From Lytechinus variegatus (taxonomy: Eukaryota > Echinodermata > Echinoidea > Temnopleuroida > Toxopneustidae), in NCBI RefSeq assembly GCF_018143015.1, contig NC_054758.1, positions 9,098,501 to 9,162,500 of the forward strand: DNA of 64,000 bases. Direction: 5' to 3'. Positions 11,741 through 21,660 of this stretch are shown one piece after another (position 1 is the first letter of the stretch; each line of letters starts with the position of its first letter). A program made the translations under genes and the position numbers. Under the pieces are notes generated by a model. The model was not told the DNA's origin. It made no database searches and worked only from the letters and a program-made list of their open reading frames with translations.

Positions 11741-14447
11741 GTGAGTATATCTGTAAACTTTGTGTCTTTATTTCTCTTTTTGCTATCTTTCTTGAGACGT
11801 TGACGAACTGTTGATAATTGAACAAACCTGTGGCAACTAAGGAGGCACCTGAAGACCCATTGGAGACTTCCAGATGAATAATCACCCTTTTCTGATGAAA
11901 TCAAGAAGAAGTAACCAAGATGATGTCTCCTTGGTGAGAGCGTTCATGCATCGCTAGTTCCAAGAGTCTTGATGTCTTTACTCAGTTAGGGTCAACGTGA
12001 TATGTTTTAATTTGTGTGAAAAAGTATATCGAGTTGGCTTAAGAAAAGCCCCAAGGTAATATATTGTCCACAAGTTTTGATTAACATTTCTTCACAATCA
12101 AAGTATATATTGAAGGTGTTTGATCATTTCTCAATTATCTAGGAATCCGAGGGTATTTCAGAACGTTTCTATGAGGGCATTCCTGAAAATGGCTCGAACA
12201 ACCAGGTATGTATAGTAAAACTAGGACTTAAGCATTCGACGACTTCTTGCTGTCTTCGCGAGATTATTCGTTTATGGCTGACATAATCTTTATAATTAAT
12301 ATCTGAGATCATAGTATGAGAAGGAATGCCGAAATCTTCCCCGTCATTTAATGGCAAAAAATGAATCCATCCATCCTTATCAATAAAAAGGAAGTGTTGA
12401 AATAACATTTTAATTACATTTACCCATACCGACATACTGACAATCTCATTTCTGCCCATTATTAAACCTCATGTTAGAGTTCCTGGTCAGTAAAATCTAT
12501 AAAGATATACACAGATTGATCGCTGTGCATGCGGTTATATCGGATGTATAGCTCACCCTTCTCTACGTAGAGGAATCTTTATGTATTGTTGATTACAGAT
12601 GTGGAGTCTTCTTTTCACTTCGATGGGTTTACGATCGAAAGAACAACTGGCAACAAAAGAGTCAAACTAGAGAACCGTGTATACAATGGATTAAAATCAG
12701 ATCAGGTCAAGAACAACAATTGAAGTATGGTACTTTATGAATAATATTAATAATAACGCAGTTCTTGTATAGCGCTTATCACATTATACATGTCATAACG
12801 TCCCTATGCGCTTCCAAAGGACTTGGATATTATTAACCTGGCTTTAGCCCCGCAGCCTTATACAGCGCGGTGGCATTTCAAGGAATAAATTCCTGCCAGG
12901 TACCCATTCATCTCACCTGGGTTGAGTGCACCATCATGGATGAATTCCTTGCTGAAGGAAATTACGCCATGGCTGGGATTCAAAGTCAGAAGACTAATCC
13001 ACTTGGCCACAGCGCTCCACATGAAGATATTTTTATGTTATTCTAAAGTCTTGGACGTAATTAGCATTGTTTGTTTTCAAACTATCTGTTATTGCAGGAG
13101 AGCGACAGCGGTTGGCTTGAAGACCCTCCCGGGCCGTCATCCGATGCGTCCAAAACGTATCTTCAGGAGGAACCGTCATCCGTTGGTCCTGGACCGGAAC
13201 CAACCCTCGAGACTGTCCCACGTGAGACAATTCCTCAGAACAACCTCCATCACCACATGCCAATCCGCACACGGAAACCACTCATGATCCAAAGTCAACT
13301 CCACGGACCATCTGAACCTGATGATTATTTTGAAACTATGGGCGGTGGAAGGGGTGAGGACTCCCTACTCAATGATCATCGGCAAAGTCACCATGCAGAT
13401 CTCGAAGTTACAGACAGCAGGGAATGTAGCCCTCTTGAAAAGGAGATGTTGGTGATGGCGAGGAAGGAGCATGAAATGAAAATGTCCACTATGTTACTGA
13501 AAAGAAAGGTAAGCATGCACTGTTCTTGATGCTGCCTTATAACACAAATTGTTAATAACAGCTCAAATAAGTGTTATATGCTTTCTCTAACGATTTCGTT
13601 CAAAAATAAGACATGTGTTGTAACTTGTTCCAGATAGAAATGCCTTTGAAATGGCAACAGATAAAACGTTTACTTAAGTATTTTTTTTTCAGAACAGGGA
13701 CAACGTCACATTTTTCCTTTCACAATCACTATTTTCTCATGTATTCAAGGGGCGTATGCTGGGGGTTCACTGGATGATTGTGCATCCTCCATCTGAGGTG
13801 GAGAAGTTCCGACTCTGGCATACAAAACGAAACTTGTACCTCGTTTTCTGCTTTCAATAGTTGATTTTCCAAACTTCAGTACCACCTCCCCATGCTGAAC
13901 CTACATCCCATTTAACCATAATGACTGGATGGCTATCAAAGGCGGAGTGCCAAAGCCATTTTGAATAGCATTACTTTGAATCCAAAATTGTTGATGATTC
14001 TTGGTACTTACACATAGTTCAATGTTTTGATCATTTAAATGTAATCTTATTATATGCATCCTGGGTACGACTTATAAGTTTCTGATTGTTTTCCTTATTT
14101 TCATTTCAAGTCGTGTTATCAATGTGCGTTTAGCTTTCGATGTTTCAAAGAATATCAAATGGCCATCGTAATTTGGGCAAAATTTCAGTGTATTGAGATA
14201 CCGAAATGCTCTTGAAAGAGCAATGATAGGCCTTGCACATGATTACCATGTAGGCTTTAAAGAAAAAAATAGATTTGGATTTTTTTCTTTCCAGCAAATC
14301 ATGCAGATCAAGCGTCGCGAACACCTAGCGAAGATGGAGAACTACAAAATGACCAAGGAGATACTACGGCTCAAGAAACGGAAATACGAACTTGAAATCA
14401 GGAACGGTCTTTACCTTGAAGGAGTAGAAGATGAGCTCGATTCTTAA
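11078..14447 (+). CDS. Myb/SANT-like DNA-binding protein (FSBP/NAIF1/MSANTD type), 4 exons
   Basis: Likely a nuclear DNA-binding transcription regulator. Coding exons are 11078-11740, 12143-12205, 13098-13508 and 14295-14447. All junctions are GT-AG and phase 0, giving 429 residues. Residues 12-88 form a Myb/SANT-like domain of the Myb_DNA-bind_5 type, with the family's spaced aromatics (F14, W49, F53, F56, W74) and a basic third helix (LLWKNLKARCKREF). Residues 192-201 (SRRKKAIPRK) could be a nuclear localisation signal. Next come VKAE and VKIE, which fit the SUMO-acceptor pattern, and VIEIEDD, which looks like a SUMO-interacting motif. The middle is Pro/Ser/His-rich and probably disordered. 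Residues 356-420 form a charged coiled coil, as in FSBP-like proteins. The start may be Met1 or Met7. This family is known to include genes derived from Harbinger transposons; that origin is only an inference here. Confidence 0.85.
12143..12205 (+). CDS. Myb/SANT gene, coding exon 2
   Basis: 63-bp phase-0/phase-0 exon coding for ESEGISERFYEGIPENGSNN plus Q, flanked by ATCTAG and CAG|GTATGT. Its symmetrical phase would allow skipping without frame loss. Confidence 0.7.
12741..13022 (-). mobile_element. tRNA-derived SINE, family A, minus strand
   Basis: Read on the minus strand it starts GTGGAGCGCTGTGGCCAAGT, an A-box-like head, then has a B-box-like GGATTCAAAGTC region. The body contains CTTCAGCAAGGAATTCAT, the ACCCAGGTGAGATGAATGGG block and a tail of GTTATTATTAATATTAT type. 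It closely parallels the plus-strand copy at 59877-60165. It lies wholly in intron 2 of the Myb/SANT gene. Confidence 0.85.
13098..13508 (+). CDS. Myb/SANT gene, coding exon 3
   Basis: Encodes residues 243-379: an acidic, Pro/Ser-rich, probably disordered stretch (ESDSGWLEDPPGPSSD onward) with a His-rich patch, ending in the first half of the coiled coil (EKEMLVMARKEHEMKMS). Acceptor TATTGCAG and donor AAG|GTAAGC. Confidence 0.85.
14295..14447 (+). CDS. Myb/SANT gene, terminal coding exon 4
   Basis: Acceptor TTTCTTTCCAG, then 50 codons to TAA. It encodes a Lys/Glu-rich helix (QIMQIKRREHLAKMENYKMT and on) and ends VEDELDS. This completes the C-terminal coiled coil, which probably mediates oligomerisation. 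Confidence 0.85.
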   Translation, partial: QIMQIKRREHLAKMENYKMTKEILRLKKRKYELEIRNGLYLEGVEDELDS

Positions 14448-14465
14448 TGTTTGGGAAGTATTTTT

Positions 14466-14623
14466 ATTTCATGAAAGTTGTCAGCACTGACTAAATTGTC
14501 GGTGCTGACAATATCAGTGAAATCCTTGGATTGACTGTTAGGCACTTGCCTCTGACTGTTGGTATGGTAATTGTCGGTGAAAGCCAACTTGTCAGTGCTG
14601 ACAACTTTCATGAAACGCTCCCC
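14466..14623. mobile_element. Foldback MITE, TTTCATGAAACGCTCCC family
   Basis: TTTCATGAAAGTTGTCAGC on the left faces GCTGACAACTTTCATGAAA on the right. The right edge continues into CGCTCCCC, the family's usual outer end. It starts 19 bp after the Myb/SANT stop codon and so lies in that gene's likely 3' UTR. Other copies are at 16785, 29402, 44718, 53921, 54299 and 62287. Confidence 0.75.
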
Positions 14624-14645
14624 ATCTCGTGCGAAGATGAACCTT

Positions 14646-15235
14646 GCAATCAAGATAGTAAAGGCTCAGATACACTGCAAAAAGTACTGGCATTAATTTA
14701 GCACCAGCTCGGTATCTATAAATGGAAACACGAGAGAGGTGTTAAAACAGCACCACTTCTGCTTTGGGCTTACACCAGATAGCCATTCATCAGTGTTCGA
14801 CCAATATCAACTTGATTTCAACCCTTTTCTGGTGTTTTCCGATATAGATAGATCGTTTTGAATAAACGCCGGTGTTTTTGCAGTTAAGTATGGCGTGGGT
14901 TTGATTGAGATTAAAAGTCCTACTCGAGAAAATGTAAATTGCTCTGATCATGTCCTGTCAAGACATGGGCAAACCTTCCAAGTTCCACGCCGTCTGCAAT
15001 GAAGGTATGAAGGCTCAGAAAGTAGGGCGCCCTCTTTATCTTTGCGATGTCGTGGGTTTGATCGAGACCAGAATTCCAACTCGATAATGCTTAGAGAGGA
15101 TTTAAAGATTGCACTGATCATGTCAACTTGTCAAGTACCACGCTGCAATGAAGGTACAAAGGCTCAGACAGTAGGGCACCCTCTTTATCAATGCGATGTT
15201 GTGGGTTTGATCCAGATTAGAAGTCCAACTAAATG
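14646..15235. repeat. 149-bp tandem repeat, about 3 units, first unit split by a MITE
   Basis: Units begin GCAATGAAGG or GCAATCAAGA at 14646, 14996 and 15145. They share AAGGCTCAGA, GTAGGGC, CCCTCTTTATC and the GTGGGTTTGATC block. Unit 1 is interrupted by the MITE at 14673-14884. Units 2 and 3 are 149 bp apart; the third is truncated. Confidence 0.8.
14673..14884. mobile_element. TA-flanked MITE with ACTGCAAAAA ends (CACCGGTGTT family), copy 1
   Basis: TA on both sides (14671-14672, 14885-14886). ACTGCAAAAA on the left faces TTTTTGCAGT on the right. Arms carry paired blocks such as GGTGTTAAAACAGCACC. Related copies are at 27335-27455 and 47096-47330. It sits inside a tandem-repeat unit, so the neighbouring units show the unoccupied site. 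Confidence 0.82.
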
Positions 15236-16784
15236 TATCGAGAGTATTTGTTTGTTGCATTTGTCATGATTGTCAAGATATCTCACGGGCTTTTCTTCAA
15301 AGCGACAAACCCCATCTACAAACAAGATTTGAAGGGAAATATAGTAGGGTGTCTTCTCCATTGGAGAGGGTGTGATGTCGCACGCCTGTTATACCGGCCG
15401 AGTTTACTTTTAAAATGGGACTAAACATGAAAAGTATTCTTGCCATTTAACCCAAATTATGCTGGAGGGGAACAAAGCTCGTAAACTGCTATTTTGGGGT
15501 GGACGTTGACTTTAGGGTTTATCTATTTATTTATTTATTGAATGTACAATAAATGAAACGCGGTATCATATTTTATTTTCTTTTCTATAGTTTTGAAATG
15601 TAATTATCTTTGTTTCTTTTCTTTTTGTTATTTTCTCATGTTTTTCGATGAAAATCGTCGGCAGAACCTATAACAAATAACATGATATAGTTCATCAGAT
15701 CAATTGACAAAAACTGTCAAGAATAATAGTAAGAAGAATGACACATTTATGAATATTGGCCCCATTTGCAATGGATTTGTAGCAAATCACGTTTTTGATT
15801 TATTTTGGATCTTACATGCTCTGGCAAATGTCTCATGATTTTAGAATGGCATACCTGGTCTCAATATTTTCGCGGGATCTAAAGGGAAAAAACTCATGAG
15901 ACGCGTCGCGGCGATAGGCTTCAAGTTTCTGACTTACCGCGAAATTTGTTGAGAGTGAGGGGAGGGGTTCCGGCTTTAGAGGTAGGGCCTATAATATAAG
16001 ATGATTATTAATAGAAGCTTAATAGTTGCATACACAACACACTGAAGGCTCCACGGGCCTAATCACAACTGGCAGGCCAATTATATTCATTCGAGCCAAC
16101 CCATTGCATAATTTTTAAATTTGATATTACTGATTGACAAAAATGTATGAATATGACTGATAATCCAATACTGATTCTAGGGAGGGTACCTACTGAACTT
16201 ACTTTTTCCAAATTGGAAAGATATTTCACCACTACGGAACTATATTTTTACTGGCGGAAGAATTAGGGTCATTTTACTCTCTCAAGTGATGAATTGGTCC
16301 CGTCAGGTGTAGTCTTCGTAAATAGTGATTTATTTTTAAAATGAGCCTGTCGAGGTACCCTTTTCTGGTCAGATATGGAATGTCAGACATTTATCCTATC
16401 CACTGGTAGTAAACATTCAACCCTCGAATTTCCTCCTTATTTTTTATGAATTCTTTTTAAGTGCCACTTTAACACACTCGCCTATGGGGAATGAATTAGG
16501 CCCGTGAGCCCTGAAAACAAAACCTGTAGGAAAGCCTACTCTTGGTGGTCAAAACCTGGTAAAGTTTGTTATTACTATATCGATATCCTGGCTAGCTTCT
16601 CATGTCAGATTTTAGATGCTCATAATCTAAATTTTGTTTGTTCCTTAGTGATATCATTATAATGTTGTCTATGCATTTTGTTAGATTTTGTTGATATATC
16701 ATGAGAATTTTGTGGTATGATATTCGTATTTTTTGTGATCACGGCCCGCACAGTACAGCTCTCGCATCGAAATGCGTATATTTT
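15236..16784. other. Gene-free stretch
   Basis: No gene recognised. AT-rich with scattered CpGs around 15880-15950. An AATAAA at about 15548 could serve as a distal polyadenylation signal for the Myb/SANT gene, but this cannot be judged from sequence alone. Confidence 0.4.
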
Positions 16785-16957
16785 TATCAAAGCTCTGGGA
16801 AGCGTTTCATTAAAATTTTGTTCGACGATTCAGATTTGATATCTTTCACAGATTTTGATTGGCTAAGAGGCACTGTTACTATGGTAACCATTGGACAAAA
16901 TAGGTTTTGTCGGATAAAAACGTCCTACAAATCCTTTCATGAAACGCTCCCCTACTT
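16785..16957. mobile_element. MITE, TTTCATGAAACGCTCCC family
   Basis: Left end GGGAAGCGTTTCATTAAAA; right end TTTCATGAAACGCTCCCC. The core has GATTTTGATTGGCTAAGAGG, which resembles the ATCTGATTGGCT core of the copies near 54 kb. Confidence 0.65.
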
Positions 16958-17120
16958 TCCCTGTACGATGAAGATGGTCGAATTTTTATACATCTTCATC
17001 TATGTATCAGTATGAATTGTTTGTCAAGCTTTCTGTATTCTGTTCTTTCCTTCAGTATCTTCTGTCATAGAGATACAGCTACCCGAAATCCTTTTTCCCT
17101 CTGTGCAACAAGGCCATATA

Positions 17121-17824
17121 CGAGGGGCGACTGAAAAGATTTGAGCCTAACGTAAGACACGAAGAGCACATTTGGTCCTTATAATTTCTGTATCAGGTGT
17201 CCCATGAAAAATGGACAATCCTTAAAATCGTCATCAAAGCTTCTGAAGCTGAAAGGCATCACCCCCAGCTGAGACTTGCCATTCTTTGAGGGTTTCCCAT
17301 CCAATTTCTTGGAATGAGTTGTAACTGTGGATGAGACTTGGGTTCATCGTTATTACCATGAGACCAAAGATCCGTCAAAACAATGGAAACATCCTGTTTT
17401 TGTTTCTGTTTATGATGACTCTCGTAGGAACTCAGCAGGACAGCATTTTGCTGGTAAACGCCTATAACCGATTTACCTAGGAAACGTTTACGGCTAGGTA
17501 AATCAGTACTCTTGGGCCTTTTTATCCAAGTGAAGACAATGGCAGAGTGGGGTTCGAACTCACTACCTTGCGATTATGAGTCCAATGCTCTAACCACTGG
17601 ACCACACGACCTGTGTCATCAACCCAAAAGAAGGTCAACCCTAAGTTTGTCTAATTTTCATTAGGAAATATTTCAAAAGATCCTATAAACTCAGTCTCCA
17701 TATGGTTATGACCAAGAGGATTGCTGGGTAGGTTTAAAGAATGTGAAAGATTTCATGGACCAAATGTGGTCATCATACTTTAATAATTTCTATGTAGGGC
17801 TCGATTCTTTCCAGTTGCCCCTCG
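17121..17824 (+). mobile_element. Decayed mariner-type DNA transposon with TA flanks
   Basis: TA lies at 17119-17120 and 17825-17826. The left end CGAGGGGCGACTGAAAAG matches the right end read on the other strand, CGAGGGGCAACTGGAAAG. At 17321-17395 (+) there is a transposase relic, VTVDETWVHRYYHETKDPSK and on, which is the DETW-H-Y-ET-K region of mariner transposases with the catalytic Asp. The element is only 704 bp including a 160-bp SINE, against roughly 1.3 kb for an intact mariner. Most of the transposase is lost and no open frame spans it. Confidence 0.85.
17455..17615 (-). mobile_element. tRNA-derived SINE nested in the mariner
   Basis: On the minus strand: GTGGTCCAGTGGTTAGAGC (A box), ACTCATAATCGCAAGG (anticodon-like CAT region) and AGTTCGAACCCCAC (B box), then a body ending near GTTTACCAGC. 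The acceptor stem does not pair, so this is a SINE head and not a functional tRNA gene. Confidence 0.7.
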
Positions 17825-18003
17825 TATGGTTATAACTATAGGCGACGATTTCATTGAGAGTTTGGTCCATCGGGAGGGGGGAGGGCGAGACAAACCTCTC
17901 CCATATATGCTGCTGTACAAAATCTGAAAATCGAGGATTGCTAGATTACGTTTCCGTGGACGCATTGAAAAGGAGCCCTCTAGGAGAAATGATAGAGAAA
18001 AAG

Positions 18004-18421
18004 ATCTCCGTTAATTATTTCGTTCCCTCAAGATATTCCTTGATTTCCACGAAATAATTTCTTCGTTCCCCCGAAATATTATTTCGTTCCCACGAAATAA
18101 CTATTTCGTTCCTATGAAATAATTATTTCGTTCCCTCGAAATATTATTTCGTCTCTCTTCTCTCAAGATCGCCACATAGCGCATATCATGTGACGTGTGC
18201 AACCATGTGCCTGCAACACCACGGAGGAGATAGAAGAAATAATATTTCGAGGGATCAAAATAATATTTCGTCTCTCTCCTTCCACACACATGCATGCACA
18301 CATCACGTGATATGCGCCATACGGCGATCTTGGGAGGAGAGAGACGAAATAATATTTCGTTTCCTCTGAATAATCATTTCGTGGGAATGAACGAAATAAC
18401 ATTTCGAGGGAACGAAATAAT
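18004..18421. repeat. Strand-switching ATTTCGTTCC/CGAAATAAT array (palindromic)
   Basis: The left part repeats ATTATTTCGTTCC-CGAAAT units about every 25 bp. The right part carries the same units on the opposite strand (CGAAATAATATTTCG, GGGAACGAAATAA). Between them are paired blocks AAGATCGCCACATAGCGCAT and its diverged complement near 18310-18335. The whole 418 bp folds back on itself. Confidence 0.8.
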
Positions 18422-19089
18422 CCACGGTGAATCTTTTCTCCTTCATATCACCTGGCGGGCTCCATAAAATGATGATACAAGAAAAGAATGTGAAAACTTT
18501 TTAATGAGTATAAAGCGAACTAAAATGGTAAATCTTGCTGAATCTATCTCTCACACAGTGCAATTCACAGATTTGTCAGATAAGTAATTAAGGTCATTTT
18601 GTAGTAAAAAGCTTTTGAAAAATGCAGTCATATCAGTCATTAAAAAAGGCTCCTATAGCAGCTAGAGCAGCTCTTCTCAAATGACCTTCCCCTTTTTCAG
18701 TTATATTGGTACTCAATTAGATTATTAAAGATGTAATGTAAGCTGGCCTGGCATACCTATCAACGATATTCAACTATAAGCTTGTCACCTTGTCTAGGCA
18801 ATAATTCCTTTAATAGACACAAGAATTGCTGCATAGACAAGATGACAACGTATACACTTATATTGGTACACTTTCGAAACCTATTTGTATTTTTCAACTT
18901 GTATTTATATTTATGAGATGTTTTGTGTTGTAGGTTTTGTGATAAAATACGCCTCGTTTCAAGTAGAAGTTGTAATTTGCAGTAAGTTTTGTTTATGTAT
19001 TAGCTGTATCACGATAGGCATAAAGTGGAGGGGTGAGGGCTCTGGCGTACAGATGGGGGCTTGGGGTAGTCACGGGGTGACACGATATT
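18422..19089. other. Gene-free stretch
   Basis: No gene seen. CTTGTCACCTTGTCTAGGCA near 18781 and its approximate complement near 18825-18850 form a weak inverted repeat. Confidence 0.4.
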
Positions 19090-19285
19090 TTCTCTTACGA
19101 CAATTACTCCGGGCTTAATTTCGTCGTAGAGGTGGGGTTATGGTTGCAATGGGGTTTTATGTTAGGTTAAGGGTTATGTTTAGGGTAGGGTATAGTGTTA
19201 ATTAAGCCCAGGGTTGAAATTGGTCATTCGATTAGTGTGTGGAATTTAGAGCGGAGCAATTGTCGCCGGAGCAAATGTCATGGAA
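19090..19285. repeat. MITE-like repeat with ACGACAATTACTCCGG ends
   Basis: ACGACAATTACTCCGG at the left faces GGAGCAATTGTCGCCGG at the right. The interior includes degenerate TTAGGG-like words (TTAGGTTAAGGGTTATG) near 19163-19190. Those are too few and too irregular to be telomeric. Confidence 0.5.
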
Positions 19286-19934
19286 CCCATGCCATTTGCG
19301 CGCTCGTATGGGGGTATACGTGACTTGCGTGTGTTGATATATGTGTTGTTGGTGGGTGCACAGTGAGAGAGGGTGTGTAAGCGTGGGTGTGTGTGTGAGA
19401 GAGAGAGAGAGAGAAGGGGGGAATATTAGTCTGCAGGCACAGACCCTGATTGGAACTTTGATCAACAAGTGTGCCTCCAGGCAAAGACAAGCACGTACAA
19501 AACTTGCTGACAGCCTTCAGTACACAAGGCATGAGTAGGCTGCATATTCAGACCCTTAACTCGAGTGAAGGGTTTGCCCAGCCGGCTAGGAAAGAGAGGG
19601 TTAGAAAGGGGGTGGAAGAAAGAAGGGAGATGGGGCTCGTATGTGAGTGACTAGGGTTCGAGTCCAAGTGAATTCATTGGTCAGGGACTCTTTTGTTAGA
19701 CCAAGCGCTACTAGCTCGTTGTTTAGACTCATAAGTGGTACCATCATAGGGCACACATGATTATTACAGATCCCATTCCCTCACGTGTTAAATCATAGCC
19801 CATCAAACATTAATCCCTCGATAGATTGCGCGATATTTCACAATCATTATTTAAAATGAACAGTACAGCAAAACTTGTCCAGCTCAAACAAAAGTTAAAT
19901 GGTCTGAAATAAGACTAACGATAATTTTGATCAG

Positions 19935-20085
19935 ACTGGGCGTTGTGGTGTGCGCCTGTAATCCAAGCTCTGTGTGAAAGTTACAATGCAGATAGAGGTT
20001 CGAGTCCCGGTCACGTCTTTCGTATGGTGACGTTAAAGATCTGTCCCACACGTAAATAATCATATCTGATTGATACACGTCTGAC
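19935..20085 (+). mobile_element. pol III SINE-like element with 7SL-like head
   Basis: The head GGGCGTTGTGGTGTGCGCC, followed by TGTAATCCAAGCT, resembles the 5' domain of 7SL RNA as seen in Alu elements. About 35 bp later comes AGAGGTTCGAGTCCC, a good B box. The body runs to about 20085. The A and B boxes are spaced as in a pol III promoter. A tRNA-derived head that resembles 7SL by chance is the main alternative. Confidence 0.5.
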
Positions 20086-21584
20086 AAAACTTAAACACAC
20101 ACACACAAAGTTCACTGCGAGAAAATCTGAACTACATTGTGGATAATAATGAGTAAAATAAAATGCAAAAATATAGTCTAGCTTCTAGCTCCAAAGGCCC
20201 TAATTATAAAAGAGTATGAACATAGCATTATTTCTATCTTTTATATTTTGATTTCCAAACATTTTGTCTGTTTTAGATGAATTATTTCAATCAATAAAGT
20301 CATGAGATCTTTACTTACGCCTGTCCAGAATGCATTGCACGCGGATAGGTGGCACGGCGCGAGCGCCACCATTGTTTTTCAACGAGTGATAGCAAAGTCA
20401 CGAATGGGAAAAGAGAAAGAGGTATGAAGTGAAAAATGATGGAGAAGGTATAAAAAGGAAAGGTGTTGGCCGTGTAACTTTAGCTAGTACTGAGATTTTT
20501 TTAAAGAATAAAGGTTGGTTAATTCAATTACGAAAATACCACCACATGTTGGTTTTAAAAAAATCACGAATCATTTTGCATGTAATTTTGCTTTAACCAT
20601 GGACCTACTACATGTTTTAACCATTAGTAGGTTTATATTCTAAGCATCTTATAGTTTGCCTTAAAAAAAATGAGAGGACAAAATTGATATAAGAGCAAAG
20701 GGGGTAACTTCGCTTTTAGTTTGTCCCTCCCCTGCCAAAATATCAATAATGTACGACCATTGCCTGCCTAACTCTTTCATGATTCATTTTATCAGCCAAT
20801 CACGTGCGAGCCTGAGAGCCCCGCCTACATCCAAGCGAGGTTACTAGTCTACCACTTACAGACTTTATTTGGCTGTCCTGATTTTCAACTTTTTCGTTTA
20901 TCTGGTTTATTGATAGTACATTTCACAGTATTTTCCTTGTAATCAGTTATCACGATATAGCAATCAATGCGAACAAGCGAACCATTGCGCTTTTATTCCA
21001 GCACTATATCAGATTAAACGTGTAATATAGGGTAAATTGGAAGTATTTGAAACTAACGACAGCGTAGAAGTCTAGCACGAAACCCGATATTGTAAACACG
21101 AACATGTGCGACAAGGGATGCCTTGGTTGACATCACCCCAAAAATTTTTACTCTCAAAACTTTCAGCAGCTTCAAAGTTGGTCAGAACTTTGTTGACTAT
21201 TCAGCAAACACAACGGCATCGTCTTCGATTATAAGAGGAACATTTCATTCGACACTATAGTCTTTCGCAACATATTTGAAATATTCTGGAACTTTCCGAC
21301 TCGAGCACCCCTGATCATCATCCACTCTTTGCAACCAATTGAGAGAATAGAGAGAAAAACACGTTCATAAATCGACAATTTTGGTCCAAAATATCTTATT
21401 AGAATCCTTCATCAAGCACGTGATCCCGACGTCCATCTAAACTTAAGAGTCGCCATATCTTTCAATTACTTCTACCTTCGACTTTAAAAGCCAGCCAATT
21501 ACATAAATATTTCAATAGGAAATTAACGAAATTGAAAACTTGGCATAGAGCGCTAATCGTCGAAAACATTACTTGAAAATAAAA
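20086..21584 (+). promoter_or_regulatory. Upstream region and candidate promoter of the membrane-protein gene
   Basis: Contains a CCAAT-type AGCCAATCACGTGCG block with an E-box (CACGTG), then GCCCCGCC, near 20795-20825. A TATA-like TTTAAAAG at about 21483 lies 100 bp before the start codon. A GC-rich palindrome GTGGCACGGCGCGAGCGCCA lies near 20351. The transcription start cannot be fixed from sequence. Confidence 0.3.
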
Positions 21585-21660
21585 ATGGCAAATTTGATTG
21601 TGAAGTCAATTAATATTGGTATCGTCTTCGTCGGAATCTTCGCTGTATGTTCATCAGCGG
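21585..21660 (+). CDS. Membrane-protein gene, exon 1 (signal peptide)
   Basis: Start context AAAAATGGC, 25 codons of signal peptide plus one base, then donor GCGG|GTAAGT. The predicted signal-peptidase site follows CSSA, at the exon end. Confidence 0.75.

Noticed and set aside
17500-17625. Possible tRNA-Met gene on the minus strand
   Set aside because: A and B boxes and a CAT anticodon-like triplet are present, but acceptor and anticodon stems do not pair and the sequence continues into a SINE body.
19150-19200. Interstitial telomeric repeat (TTAGGG-like words)
   Set aside because: Words are few, irregular and lie inside a MITE-like repeat.
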